Positions 17,986 to 25,997 of a stretch of DNA of 64,000 bases are shown here, one piece after another. Source of the DNA: Bog-473 sp963706555 (GTDB lineage: Bacteria; Actinomycetota; Acidimicrobiia; Acidimicrobiales; RAAP-2); the NCBI GenBank assembly GCA_963706555.1, contig OY970164.1:558001-622000 (forward strand). The letters run 5' to 3'. The translations under genes and the position numbers were made by a program. How positions within the stretch are numbered: the first letter of the stretch is position 1; every line of letters begins with the position of its first letter. Under the pieces are notes generated by a model. It was not told the origin of the DNA. It saw only the letters and a program-made list of their open reading frames with translations, and did no database searches.

Positions 17986-18127
17986 GTCGTCCTCCGTCTT
18001 TTTCACACGTCGGGGTCCGTACTACCAGCTTGTTCGACGTGAGGCAATGGGCTGGCGGACCCTGTTGCCACGTGGAGTCACAGCGAGGTGCCGGACCGCC
18101 CAATCCCTATGCAACGATGCACAGGCC

Positions 18128-18262
18128 ATGACTGCCATGCCTGCACCGAATCGTCACGAGCGCGACGTGCTCTCGCGTCGCGACCCCGAACATGCCTCCA
18201 TCGCCGTCTACTCGACAGTCCACGCGACCGTTACCGCGCTCGCCCAACCCGACGACGACTGA
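18128..18262 (+). CDS. Candidate small protein, 44 residues
   Basis: Begins MTAMPAPNRHERDVL and ends TVTALAQPDDD. GC-rich third positions and codon use like neighbouring genes are the only support; there is no clear ribosome site. It lies in the otherwise empty gap between the chloroperoxidase-like hydrolase and the GAP-family gene, 23 bp before the latter. It could be a leader or noise. Confidence 0.3.
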   Translation: MTAMPAPNRHERDVLSRRDPEHASIAVYSTVHATVTALAQPDDD

Positions 18263-18285
18263 ATCCCGATCAAGAAGGAGCGACC

Positions 18286-18957
18286 ATGGGTCAAGCCATA
18301 GGTGACAGCATTACCTTGGCTCTCGGGGTGGCCATCAGCCCGGTGCCCATCATCGCCGTGATCTTGATGCTCCTGTCGAAGAAGGCCGGCGCCAACAGCC
18401 TTGCGTTCGCTCTCGGATGGGTGCTCGGCGTCGCCGGCGCGCTCACCGTGGTCATCCTCGCGTCCGGAGCGATCGGTACCGGATCTGGCGGGGCTCCGTC
18501 CCACGGTGTCTCTGTGGTGAAAATCGTTCTTGGCATCCTGCTCCTCTTGGTGGGGCTGCGCGACTGGAAGAAGCGCCCGGAGCCGGGGCAGCCCGCGACG
18601 TTGCCCAAGTGGCTCCAGGCCATCGAGAGCATCACGCCGGTGAAGAGCACCGGTCTGGGTGTCGCACTGGCGGCCATCAACCCCAAGAACCTCCTTCTGA
18701 TCATCGGAGGGGGTCTTGCCATTGCCAACGCACCCACATCGAACGGAGGCAAGGTGGTCGCCGCCGTCGTGTTTGTCGTGGTGGCCATCTCCACCGTCGT
18801 GGTGCCGGTCATTCTGTATCGGATTCTTGGCACGCGGGCACAAGGCACCCTGGAGTCTCTCAACGCCTGGCTTCAGGCCAACAACGCCACGGTGATGGCC
18901 GTCCTGATCCTCGTGATCGGCGTGGTCCTGATCGGGAAGGGGGTCTCGGGGTTCTGA
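18286..18957 (+). CDS. GAP-family membrane protein (Sap-like)
   Basis: 223 residues with about six hydrophobic helices. ALGVAISPVPIIAVILML at the start and AINPKNLLLIIGGGLAIA in the middle match the GAP/LysE-like family that includes mycobacterial Sap, which helps export glycolipids. GGAG precedes the ATG at 18286. Substrate unknown. Convergent with the small holin-like gene. Confidence 0.88.
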   Translation: MGQAIGDSITLALGVAISPVPIIAVILMLLSKKAGANSLAFALGWVLGVAGALTVVILASGAIGTGSGGAPSHGVSVVKIVLGILLLLVGLRDWKKRPEPGQPATLPKWLQAIESITPVKSTGLGVALAAINPKNLLLIIGGGLAIANAPTSNGGKVVAAVVFVVVAISTVVVPVILYRILGTRAQGTLESLNAWLQANNATVMAVLILVIGVVLIGKGVSGF

Positions 18958-18965
18958 TGTTCCCT

Positions 18966-19331
18966 TCAGTCTTCCGTCCGGCGCCGCAACGGCAGGAACA
19001 TCTCACCGAGCCAGCTGAAAACCCCGACGATCAGACCCCCCAGTAGGGCCGCACCGAAACTGTCGACCGACAATCGGCTCGAGAGCCAAGCCGTGATGGC
19101 GAACAGCACTGCGTTGATGACCAGCAGGAACAAACCCAGGGTCAGGACAACGAGCGGAAGGCTGAGCAGGCGGAGGATCGGCCCGACGATGGCGTTCACG
19201 AGAGTGAAGATCACGGCGATCCACAGGAGCGACAGAAACCCACCATTGATGTGAATGCCGTTGACGAGGTGGGCCGTCAGCCCGAAGACGACGGCCACCA
19301 ACAGCAATCGGATGCCGAGTCGCTTCAACAC
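18966..19331 (-). CDS. 4TM phage-holin-family membrane protein (PF04020 type)
   Basis: 121 residues with four hydrophobic helices. RLLLVAVVFGLTAHLV, FTLVNAIVGPILRLLSLPL and GLFLLVINAVLFAITAWL are the family hallmarks. Despite the name these proteins are chromosomal and not part of a prophage; function unknown. Confidence 0.88.
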   Translation of the reverse strand: MLKRLGIRLLLVAVVFGLTAHLVNGIHINGGFLSLLWIAVIFTLVNAIVGPILRLLSLPLVVLTLGLFLLVINAVLFAITAWLSSRLSVDSFGAALLGGLIVGVFSWLGEMFLPLRRRTED

Positions 19332-19471
19332 CTTTGGACCCTCCTCTTCGAGTGTCGAGCTTGCACATCCACCCCTTTGAAGGATCCGGCGGGCGCATCA
19401 CCGTAACCCCTGCAGGGAGCATCGATCAACGACACCCTGGGCGGACATCGAGGCAAGTGAGCCGAACCCGG

Positions 19472-19738
19472 CTACCTCCCGGTGCGCTCGCGATGCTTGC
19501 ACCCCGGCCAGCAGCAGGGGCGCCGCTGGCCTTCCTCCAGTTCCTCTTGCGTCCGGCGAATACGGCGTTCGCGGGTTACCTCCTGCTTGGCGTCCTCGAC
19601 CCAGCAGATGAATTCGTTGCGGGCCAGAGGCGTGATGTCCGTCCAGGCATCGAGCGCGACACGGTTGCCGATCAGCGCTTTCCGCAGGTCTCCGGGAAGC
19701 TTGTGCACCACGCCGCCTGGCACTCGTGTGCTGCTCAC
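19472..19738 (-). CDS. YdeI/OmpD-associated C-terminal domain protein
   Basis: 88 residues. VHKLPGDLRKALIGNRVALDAWTD and ARNEFICWVEDAKQEVTRERRI are the pattern of the bacteriocin-protection YdeI/OmpD-associated domain. Here it stands alone, with a Cys-rich tail CCWPGCKH. Function unknown. Confidence 0.8.
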   Translation of the reverse strand: MSSTRVPGGVVHKLPGDLRKALIGNRVALDAWTDITPLARNEFICWVEDAKQEVTRERRIRRTQEELEEGQRRPCCWPGCKHRERTGR

Positions 19739-19765
19739 GGGACCACGGTAGCGGGGTTTGGGCCG

Positions 19766-20962
19766 TCAACCTGAGCCGGTGAGCGCCAGCACGCCGAGGG
19801 CGGCAGCCATTGAAAGGGGAACGGCCACCAACCCCAACCGGCTCGCTCGTGCGACCGACGGTCGCGCCCCTGCGGTTCGCGCTGCTTGGAGCCACAAGAG
19901 CCAGGCGAGCGATCCCGTCACGAACAGGTTGGGACCGAGGTTGAGGCCGATCAACAGGTCGAAGGGATGGCTCGGCGTTCGTGCCGCGAGGAGTGAGGCG
20001 GCCGGAAGGTTGTTGAGCAGCACGGCGGCGAAGGCCGCCAAGCCGGCCGTTCCCCACGAATCGAGATGTGAGAGCAAGGTCGCCGGGCCTGACCACACTC
20101 GGCCCAGGGTGCCGAGCGCCACTGCGACGCCGAACAGCCCGACGAGCACCGGAAGGCTGAGCACCTTGGCGACGTGTCCGATGTTGTCCTTGCCCGCAGA
20201 GAGTCGGACCCCGATCGCCAGCACCCCGACGGCGGCAACCGGAATCGCCGGAGAGGACAGGACGACTACGAGGACGGTGGCCGTGGCAACCGCGGCCAGA
20301 CCGAGGCCGAGCGTGGGGCGCTCGATCTCGGTGAGATTCCCTCGTCTCGCCCGCAGCGAACGGTGCTCGAAGGCGGCCACCACTGCCGCGGTGACAATGA
20401 GCGCGGCCAGCGCCGGTGCCCACATGTGGGCGAAGAATTGCCCTCCGCTGAGGTGCAGGTGCCCGAGGACGATGAGGTTCGTCAAGTTCGAGCCGGGCAA
20501 GAACAGGGACCCGGCGTTCGCCAGCAGCAGAGCGCCATAGAGAAGGGGCGCCTCTCCTTCTCCTCGACTCCTCGCCGTGTACACGAGCACCGGGGTCACG
20601 AAGGCCACCGACGTGTCGAGATTCAACACCGCAGTCACCACTCCCACCATGACCGCAGCACCGAGGAACAGCAACGGCCCGTTTCGCGCCATGCGGGCGA
20701 GCTGATGTCCGGCAGCAGCGAACAAGCCATCGTCGTCCGCCACGATGCCGATCAGCAGAAGTCCCGCGACGAGGACGAACGGAGACCAGTCTTGCGCCGC
20801 TGCCGATCGGGCTTCTGAGGGATACGACACCGTTGCGACTGCGAGCGCGATACCGCCGATGCCGGCCAGCCACCAGCCGAGGCGACGACCGGCTGCAACC
20901 CCAGTGCCGCCCTGTTTCGCCACCCCTTCAGCGTGGCTGGCGACAGCGTCGTGGTCTCTCAC
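19766..20962 (-). CDS. ArsB/SLC13-type membrane permease
   Basis: 398 residues with about ten membrane helices in two repeats. The transport motifs NLDTSVAFVTPVLVY and LLNNLPAASLLAA flank the two re-entrant loops typical of the ArsB/NhaD ion-transporter superfamily; GSNLTNLIVLGH is the other signature. Together with arsC, aquaporin and ArsI-like genes upstream, arsenite extrusion is the likely role. Last gene of the ars operon, 72 bp after arsC. Confidence 0.88.
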   Translation of the reverse strand: MRDHDAVASHAEGVAKQGGTGVAAGRRLGWWLAGIGGIALAVATVSYPSEARSAAAQDWSPFVLVAGLLLIGIVADDDGLFAAAGHQLARMARNGPLLFLGAAVMVGVVTAVLNLDTSVAFVTPVLVYTARSRGEGEAPLLYGALLLANAGSLFLPGSNLTNLIVLGHLHLSGGQFFAHMWAPALAALIVTAAVVAAFEHRSLRARRGNLTEIERPTLGLGLAAVATATVLVVVLSSPAIPVAAVGVLAIGVRLSAGKDNIGHVAKVLSLPVLVGLFGVAVALGTLGRVWSGPATLLSHLDSWGTAGLAAFAAVLLNNLPAASLLAARTPSHPFDLLIGLNLGPNLFVTGSLAWLLWLQAARTAGARPSVARASRLGLVAVPLSMAAALGVLALTGSG

Positions 20963-21034
20963 GCAGACCAGCTTGCCCGACTCCCGCAGGCGGCGAGCGC
21001 GGCCCGGTTGGACCGCGGGCCCGGCCGGATCAGC

Positions 21035-21448
21035 TCAAGAACCGTTCGAAGCGGTCAGCTCGTCCAGCAACGCCCGCACGCGGCGGTCAATCTCGTCGAC
21101 GATCGGACGGACCTCATCGACCGGTTTGTCGGCGGGATCCTCGAGATCCCAGTCGAGGTAGCGCTTGCCTGCATACACCGGGCAGGTGTCGCCGCAGCCC
21201 ATCGTGACGATGACGTCAACCGCCCGGGTGACCTCGTCCGTGAGAGGTTTGGGGACCTCCAGGCCTGGGTCCAGTCCTCGTTCAACGAGGAGCGCCACGA
21301 CCGATGCGTTGAGCCGGTCAGCGGGCTCAGACCCGGCGGAAAAGACCCTGAGCTGACCACCGGCGTAGTGATCGAGCAGGACGCGGGCGGCAAGACTTCG
21401 TCCGGCATTGTGGATGCACAGAAACAGCACACCGGGCGCATCATTCAT
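21035..21448 (-). CDS. arsC: Arsenate reductase, low-Mr phosphatase type
   Basis: 137 residues. VLFLCIHNAGRSLAARVLL contains the CxxNxxRS loop (C-x5-R-S) of thioredoxin/mycothiol-linked arsenate reductases; IVTMGCGDTCPVYAGKRY carries the second cysteine pair, and WDLEDPADK the catalytic Asp. Reduces arsenate to arsenite. The start overlaps the aquaporin stop by 4 bp. Confidence 0.92.
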   Translation of the reverse strand: MNDAPGVLFLCIHNAGRSLAARVLLDHYAGGQLRVFSAGSEPADRLNASVVALLVERGLDPGLEVPKPLTDEVTRAVDVIVTMGCGDTCPVYAGKRYLDWDLEDPADKPVDEVRPIVDEIDRRVRALLDELTASNGS

Positions 21449-22242
21449 GAGGACTCCTTCGACAAAACGGGGGGAGTTGGCCCAGCCGGGTCGGTAGCGA
21501 GACGCTGGTTCTGTTGGGCATCGTCAGCGAATGTCGAAGGATGGGGGACGACGACCTCGGCCGCCTCGGCGGGAGTGAATTTTGGATAGAGCGTTTTGAT
21601 GACGACTATGGCAACGACGCCGCCGACCACCTGGGCGGCGATGAAACTCGGTGCGGAGGACGGAGCGATCCCGGCGAATGTGTTGGAGAACATGCGACCG
21701 ACCGTGATGGCAGGGTTGGCAAAGCTCGTCGAGCTGGTGAAGAAATAAGCCGCCCCGATGTACGCGCCCACGGCGGCAGGGGCGTAACGGCTCCGGCCGG
21801 TTCGGGCCAGCGAAAAAATCACCAGGAGCAACCCAAGAGTGGCCACGACCTCCGAAAGAAAGTGTGCGCCCGAGGCACGGTGCTTGGTCGAGATGCTGAC
21901 GGCGGCCCGGCTGAACATGAGGTTCGCCACGACCGCACCTCCGACACAACCCATCACCTGCGCGGGCAGGTAGGCGACGGCGTGACGCCAGCGCATTCCG
22001 CCGAACACAGCGTCCACGGCGGAGACCACGGGGTTGAAGTGAGCCCCCGATACGGGGCCGAACATCAAGATCAACGCGAACAGGCCAGCTGCAGTCGCGG
22101 CTGCATTCTCGAACAGCTGGAGACCGACGTTGCCTGGAGAGAGCTGTTGGGCGGCGATCCCCGAGCCGATGACGACGGCAGCGAGGAAGGCACTGCCAAG
22201 TAGTTCGGCGACAAGGCGACGCCACAGGGGGTGGACGTCCAT
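21445..22242 (-). CDS. MIP/aquaporin-family channel in ars operon
   Basis: 265 residues. Six helices with two half-helix loops: GAHFNPVVSAVDA (NPV instead of NPA) and TSFANPAITVGRMF (canonical NPA with the selectivity-filter Arg). Aquaporins inside ars operons (AqpS type) let arsenite leave the cell by diffusion after arsenate reduction. The start ATG 22242 is within a longer open frame; it is the first Met before the first membrane segment. Confidence 0.88.
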   Translation of the reverse strand: MDVHPLWRRLVAELLGSAFLAAVVIGSGIAAQQLSPGNVGLQLFENAAATAAGLFALILMFGPVSGAHFNPVVSAVDAVFGGMRWRHAVAYLPAQVMGCVGGAVVANLMFSRAAVSISTKHRASGAHFLSEVVATLGLLLVIFSLARTGRSRYAPAAVGAYIGAAYFFTSSTSFANPAITVGRMFSNTFAGIAPSSAPSFIAAQVVGGVVAIVVIKTLYPKFTPAEAAEVVVPHPSTFADDAQQNQRLATDPAGPTPPVLSKESS

Positions 22243-22286
22243 ATCGGATCCGTGGTGCTCTGCGGCTCTTCTTGTCGGCCTGGGAC

Positions 22287-22757
22287 TCAGCAGCAGGACG
22301 ACGCCGGTCCTGCGACGGCCGGACCGGGCGCGGTGCCGCAGCACGCCATGCCGCTCGTGTACGCCGGACGGAGTACACCTGCGGGCATCTCGGCATCCGA
22401 AAGCACCGTGTAGATCTCCCATGGCGCACCGCCCGGCCCATCGACCCACACCTTGTCCTGGAGGGCGAAGCAACACGACACTTGCGCTTCGGTTTCGGTG
22501 GCCAATCCCGCACCGGTCAGGCGAGCATGCGCTGCCACGACCTCGTCGGTGCTCTCCACCTCGACACCGAGATGATTGAGCGAACCGGGCACCTTGGTGG
22601 AGTCTTCGAACAGCACGAGCTTGAGCGGTGGATCGTCGATCGCGAAGTTGGCATAGCCGGGACGGACCTTTGCCGGTTGAGTGGCGAAGAGCTTGGAGTA
22701 AAAGTCGATGGCCTCGTCCAAGTCGGCGACGTTGAGGGCAAGCTGGACACGGGCCAC
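22287..22757 (-). CDS. ArsI/CadI-family metalloprotein (VOC fold)
   Basis: 156 residues. VOC-fold protein: ARVQLALNVADLDEAIDFY at the N-terminus, LNHLGVEVES, and the vicinal cysteine pair in VSCCFALQDKVWVDGPGG. The tail is Cys-rich (MACCGTAP, and a terminal SSCC). ArsI proteins cleave the C-As bond of trivalent organoarsenicals using such Cys and His/Glu-bound Fe(II); the CadI branch binds Cd. The GTG start at 22757 has AGGAGG at good spacing. First gene of the ars operon, divergent from arsR. Confidence 0.85.
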   Translation of the reverse strand: MARVQLALNVADLDEAIDFYSKLFATQPAKVRPGYANFAIDDPPLKLVLFEDSTKVPGSLNHLGVEVESTDEVVAAHARLTGAGLATETEAQVSCCFALQDKVWVDGPGGAPWEIYTVLSDAEMPAGVLRPAYTSGMACCGTAPGPAVAGPASSCC

Positions 22758-22794
22758 AGGCATCCTCCTGATACATTCACGATGATCGATGTTA

Positions 22795-22826
22795 AGTATG
22801 CGGGACATATCGACCTCTGTCAATAT
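22795..22826 (-). promoter_or_regulatory. ars operon promoter with ArsR operator
   Basis: On the minus strand, -35 TTGACA (22818-22823 as TGTCAA on plus), a 17-bp spacer and -10 CATACT (22795-22800). An inverted repeat ATATCGAC-CTCT-GTCAATAT (22807-22826, one mismatch) covers the -35, the expected place for ArsR. It lies 38 bp upstream of the ArsI-like start and 14 bp upstream of arsR. Confidence 0.7.
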
Positions 22827-22839
22827 CTGAAGTGAGCCG

Positions 22840-23190
22840 ATGACGAAGACCAACGACACGACGAGCACGACCCCGGCCGAGGGCGGCCTGTGTTGTGCCT
22901 CCGTGGTCGACGCTCCCCTCAGTGAGAACGAGGCTGCGGATTTGGCACGGGTCCTCGGCGCGCTGGCTGACCCGGTGCGCCTTCGCTTGCTCTCCCTGGT
23001 CGCCTCCCAGGTCGAAATCTGCTCATGTGACCTGGAGGCTCCGCTCGGCAAGAGCCAGCCCACAGTTTCACACCACACCAAGGTTCTCGCCGAAGCTGGC
23101 CTCATCGTCGGCGAGAAGCGCGGGCGGTGGATGTGGTGGCGGGTCGCACCCAGCCGCCTCGCCTCGGTGCGGGCCGCGCTTGGCGGTTGA
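22840..23190 (+). CDS. arsR: ArsR/SmtB-family arsenite-responsive repressor
   Basis: 116 residues. Winged HTH: VLGALADPVRLRLLSLVAS, recognition helix LGKSQPTVSHHTKVL, wing RGRWMWWRV. Two possible arsenite sites: GLCCASV at the N-terminus and EICSCDLE in helix 3 (the classical ELCVCDL position). Divergently transcribed from the ars operon it should repress. Confidence 0.93.
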   Translation: MTKTNDTTSTTPAEGGLCCASVVDAPLSENEAADLARVLGALADPVRLRLLSLVASQVEICSCDLEAPLGKSQPTVSHHTKVLAEAGLIVGEKRGRWMWWRVAPSRLASVRAALGG

Positions 23191-23251
23191 GATCCGTCAG
23201 GGACAGTTGCTGAACGGGTGAACGCTCACGGTCCATCGGATGTGCGCACGG

Positions 23252-24442
23252 TCATACGGGGACGCCGGAGAGAGCGACGACGACCCCCACGGCCCCGGCA
23301 ACGAGCAGTGTGGTCACCACTGCCCTTCTCAGCACGAAAAGCGAAACAAACGCTGCGCCAAGCAATGGGATTTGCCAGAGGTGCCCGAACGCGAGGCCGA
23401 GGGGGATGGCTGATCCGGCGATGGCGCCGATGACGGCCGGGCCGGCCCCGGTGAGGAAAGATTCGACTGCGCCGTTCGCCCGGATCTGGTCGAAGTACCG
23501 ACCGCCGACAAGGACAAAGGCGAACGACGGGGCAAAGGCGATGGCCGCCGCCAACAACCCGCCGCCCACTCCCCCGGCTGCGTAGCCAACGACAGCGACG
23601 GTCTGGACTACCGGACCTGGGGTGACCTGACCAAGTGCCACGGCATTGAGGAACTGCGCACCGGTCATCCAGTGGTACGCGGTGACAGCGTCGTGCTGCA
23701 TGAGGGGGATGATGACGAACCCACCGCCATAGGAAAGGGCACCGACCTTGAATGCCACCCACGCCAGCGCTCCGAGACTGCCGACCGCCGCCCCATGGAA
23801 GGCGAGGGCAGGGACGAACGCCCGGGCCGACCCCGGCAATGACGGTCGGCCCTGACGGCGGATGACGATCTCGGTCACGCCGCAGACGATGAGTACGATC
23901 ACCAGAAAGGGGCCGACCGTGGCCGCGGCGGCGCCTCCCACCAAGGCGTAGACGACCCAGCGGATCTTTTGCGCCCGGTTGGCCCCGATCCTCTTCCAGC
24001 TGGCGGGGGCCAGTCCCCACGCAGCGCTGAGCGCGACCGCTGGTACTGCCGCCCCGGCGCCGGCAGCCGCGCCGAGAATCCAATCCGGCGGGTGGCCGGC
24101 CAAGAAGACCGCCGACAACGACAGGATGAGCACGAGACCCGGCACGATGAAACACAGCCCGCCGAGAACGGCGCCTCTCGCCCCCCGCAGGCGCCAGGCA
24201 CAATAGATGGCCAACTGCGTCGACGCTGGGCCGGGGAGCAGGTTCATCGTGGCAATGGCGTCTTCGAACTCCCTCGCCTCGATCCACTGCCGCTCGTCGA
24301 CGCACAGGCGTCGGAGCAGGGCTATGTGGGTCGGGGGACCCCCGAACCCGATGCACCCGAGACGGAGCCATTCCTTCCCGATGACGCTCAGGGGGACGTG
24401 CGGTACAGGAGAGGGGTTGGCTTCACCTTCATCACTGGTCAT
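23252..24442 (-). CDS. chrA: Chromate transporter, long (two-domain) form
   Basis: 396 residues with about ten to twelve membrane segments and the two CHR repeats: FGGPPTHIALLRRLCVDERQW plus NLLPGPASTQLAIYCAW in the first half, and SYGGGFVIIPLMQHDAV plus ALGQVTPGPVVQTVAVVGY in the second. Long-chain ChrA exports chromate. Start overlaps the PadR-type regulator stop by 4 bp, so the two are coupled. Confidence 0.92.
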   Translation of the reverse strand: MTSDEGEANPSPVPHVPLSVIGKEWLRLGCIGFGGPPTHIALLRRLCVDERQWIEAREFEDAIATMNLLPGPASTQLAIYCAWRLRGARGAVLGGLCFIVPGLVLILSLSAVFLAGHPPDWILGAAAGAGAAVPAVALSAAWGLAPASWKRIGANRAQKIRWVVYALVGGAAAATVGPFLVIVLIVCGVTEIVIRRQGRPSLPGSARAFVPALAFHGAAVGSLGALAWVAFKVGALSYGGGFVIIPLMQHDAVTAYHWMTGAQFLNAVALGQVTPGPVVQTVAVVGYAAGGVGGGLLAAAIAFAPSFAFVLVGGRYFDQIRANGAVESFLTGAGPAVIGAIAGSAIPLGLAFGHLWQIPLLGAAFVSLFVLRRAVVTTLLVAGAVGVVVALSGVPV

Positions 24443-24744
24443 CGGAATTCGTCGCCGAGCACCTCGTCCGCGAGCTCTCTCAGTTGGCGCTTGGTCGACT
24501 CGAGCGTCCGTCGACCCTTGGCCGTCGCCCTATAGGAACGGCGAGCCCGCCCATCGACGACTTCGTGTCTCGATCGGAGCAGCCCCTCGGTCTCCATCTT
24601 GTGCAGGGTGGGATAGAGGGAACCGGGACTGATCCGGTAGCCGTGGTGCGCGAGTTCCTTCGCCATCCAGGCGCCGTGGACCTCGCCTGACGCCGCGTGA
24701 TGGAGGATGTGGAGGCGAACGGCCCCTCGCAGAAACTCCCGCAT
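24439..24744 (-). CDS. PadR-family transcriptional regulator of chrA
   Basis: 101 residues. LHILHHAASGEVHGAWMAKEL, SPGSLYPTLHKMETEGLL and RSYRATAKGRRTLES are the PadR winged-helix hallmarks. Small PadR/ChrB-replacing regulators are known beside chrA. It probably represses its own operon from the palindrome at 24762-24778. Confidence 0.9.
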   Translation of the reverse strand: MREFLRGAVRLHILHHAASGEVHGAWMAKELAHHGYRISPGSLYPTLHKMETEGLLRSRHEVVDGRARRSYRATAKGRRTLESTKRQLRELADEVLGDEFR

Positions 24745-24761
24745 CGGCCGATGCTATCTCA

Positions 24762-24778
24762 ATATCGTTTAGTGATAT
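24762..24778. promoter_or_regulatory. Probable PadR operator upstream of padR-chrA
   Basis: Inverted repeat ATATC-N7-GATAT, 18 bp upstream of the regulator start. Placement and AT-rich symmetry fit a self-regulating PadR site. No other signal was seen in this gap. Confidence 0.5.
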
Positions 24779-24835
24779 CGGATTCCGATTTTTAGACTCC
24801 GCGATGTTGGTCGCTCAATGCCGGTCCGCGTTACC

Positions 24836-25636
24836 TCAAGGAGGGCGAAGACGATCGGTCGTCGACAAACGAGCCGTGACCGCAGTGTTTCCTGGAGCTC
24901 TGTCCGCCCGCCATGGGCCCACCTTCGGCGCCACCACAACCGCCAGTAACAGCCCGACGCACAGTGCACCCACGAGAGCCCATTGCCGTTTGCCGGCCCC
25001 TCGGACCTGACGGCGCGTCCGCCGGTAGAAGTCCCCCGGTGCCAGGCGCGCCGTGTCGGCGATGTGTGCCAAGACGTGGAGGGTCATGACGAAAAGCCAT
25101 ACGACAAAAGTTGCCTTGTGAAGCGACAAGAACTCGCTCCGCGTGCGGGCGGGTCCGAGCAGTAGCGCGATCCCGCTTCCAATGACCGCTATTGTCAGCA
25201 CGACGAGGAACGGGCCCAATAACCTGAGCAGCGCAGGTGGAGGGCCCTTGCGCGTGTACTCGGGTGAACCAAGGTAATAGCGGGCGAACCGCCACGTCGT
25301 ACTTCCAATTTTCAGCAATGTGGGCGGCACCAGCACCATACCGATCACGACATGGAGCGTGAGAAGCTTGCCGATCCGCAAGATGGTGAATCCCTCGGCC
25401 GCGAGTAACACCAAGAGGGCGACTGCGGTCATGCCGGTAAGTCGGGCATTGCCCTCCACCCCCGAGTCAGATTCTTCACCTTCCTCCGGTACAGATTCGT
25501 GCCTGACCTTGGGTGCCAAGTCCTCCCGGGGTCTCACCGACGATCGCGGAGGGTCACCTCGATAGCGAGGGGATCCTGGCTCGCGACCGGTAGAGCTTGC
25601 GATCCACCGAAGTGGTCCGGTTTCGGATTCCGACAT
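24836..25636 (-). CDS. Four-helix membrane protein, cytochrome b561-like
   Basis: About 266 residues. Four membrane helices with paired histidines: LLTLHVVIGMVLVPP, FLSLHKATFVVWLF and MTLHVLAHIADTARL, suggesting bound heme b. A conserved RFARYYLGSPEYTRKGPPP loop. The N-terminal 60 residues are polar and weakly conserved, and the start is uncertain (GTG 25537 or ATG 25753 also possible). Likely part of a membrane electron chain with the nearby DoxX-Rieske protein, though not adjacent in one operon. Confidence 0.65.
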   Translation of the reverse strand: MSESETGPLRWIASSTGREPGSPRYRGDPPRSSVRPREDLAPKVRHESVPEEGEESDSGVEGNARLTGMTAVALLVLLAAEGFTILRIGKLLTLHVVIGMVLVPPTLLKIGSTTWRFARYYLGSPEYTRKGPPPALLRLLGPFLVVLTIAVIGSGIALLLGPARTRSEFLSLHKATFVVWLFVMTLHVLAHIADTARLAPGDFYRRTRRQVRGAGKRQWALVGALCVGLLLAVVVAPKVGPWRADRAPGNTAVTARLSTTDRLRPP

Positions 25637-25997
25637 TCCGTCAGACACCCGTCGGCGTCGTCGATTGTCGGATGAGTGAGGGCCCCGAGACATCGACTCA
25701 GCGCTCCGGCGATGGCGCCCAAGAGGATTCATCCATACAGGGGCCGGTCCCACGGCCGAGAAGAATCCGTTGAGGTTGACGATTCGAACTGTCGCTCGCC
25801 TTCAGGTCCATAGGCTGACGATCTCGGACCGATCCAAGGTCATGATTGCACCGTACAAAGCAAACCTGACGACAAGATGACGGCGCGCTGGACCTACGGA
25901 CGAGGGTGTAGTGGACAAGGACGATCACCTTTTGGTTCGACTGAAGAGCTCGCTTTTGGAGTCGCCTGTCGCAGGTGATCGTGCGTGGGCGACGAGC

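Noticed and set aside
18966..19331. Holin-family gene as a prophage sign
   Set aside because: The PF04020-type protein is a common chromosomal actinobacterial membrane protein, and no integrase, capsid or lysis genes are near.
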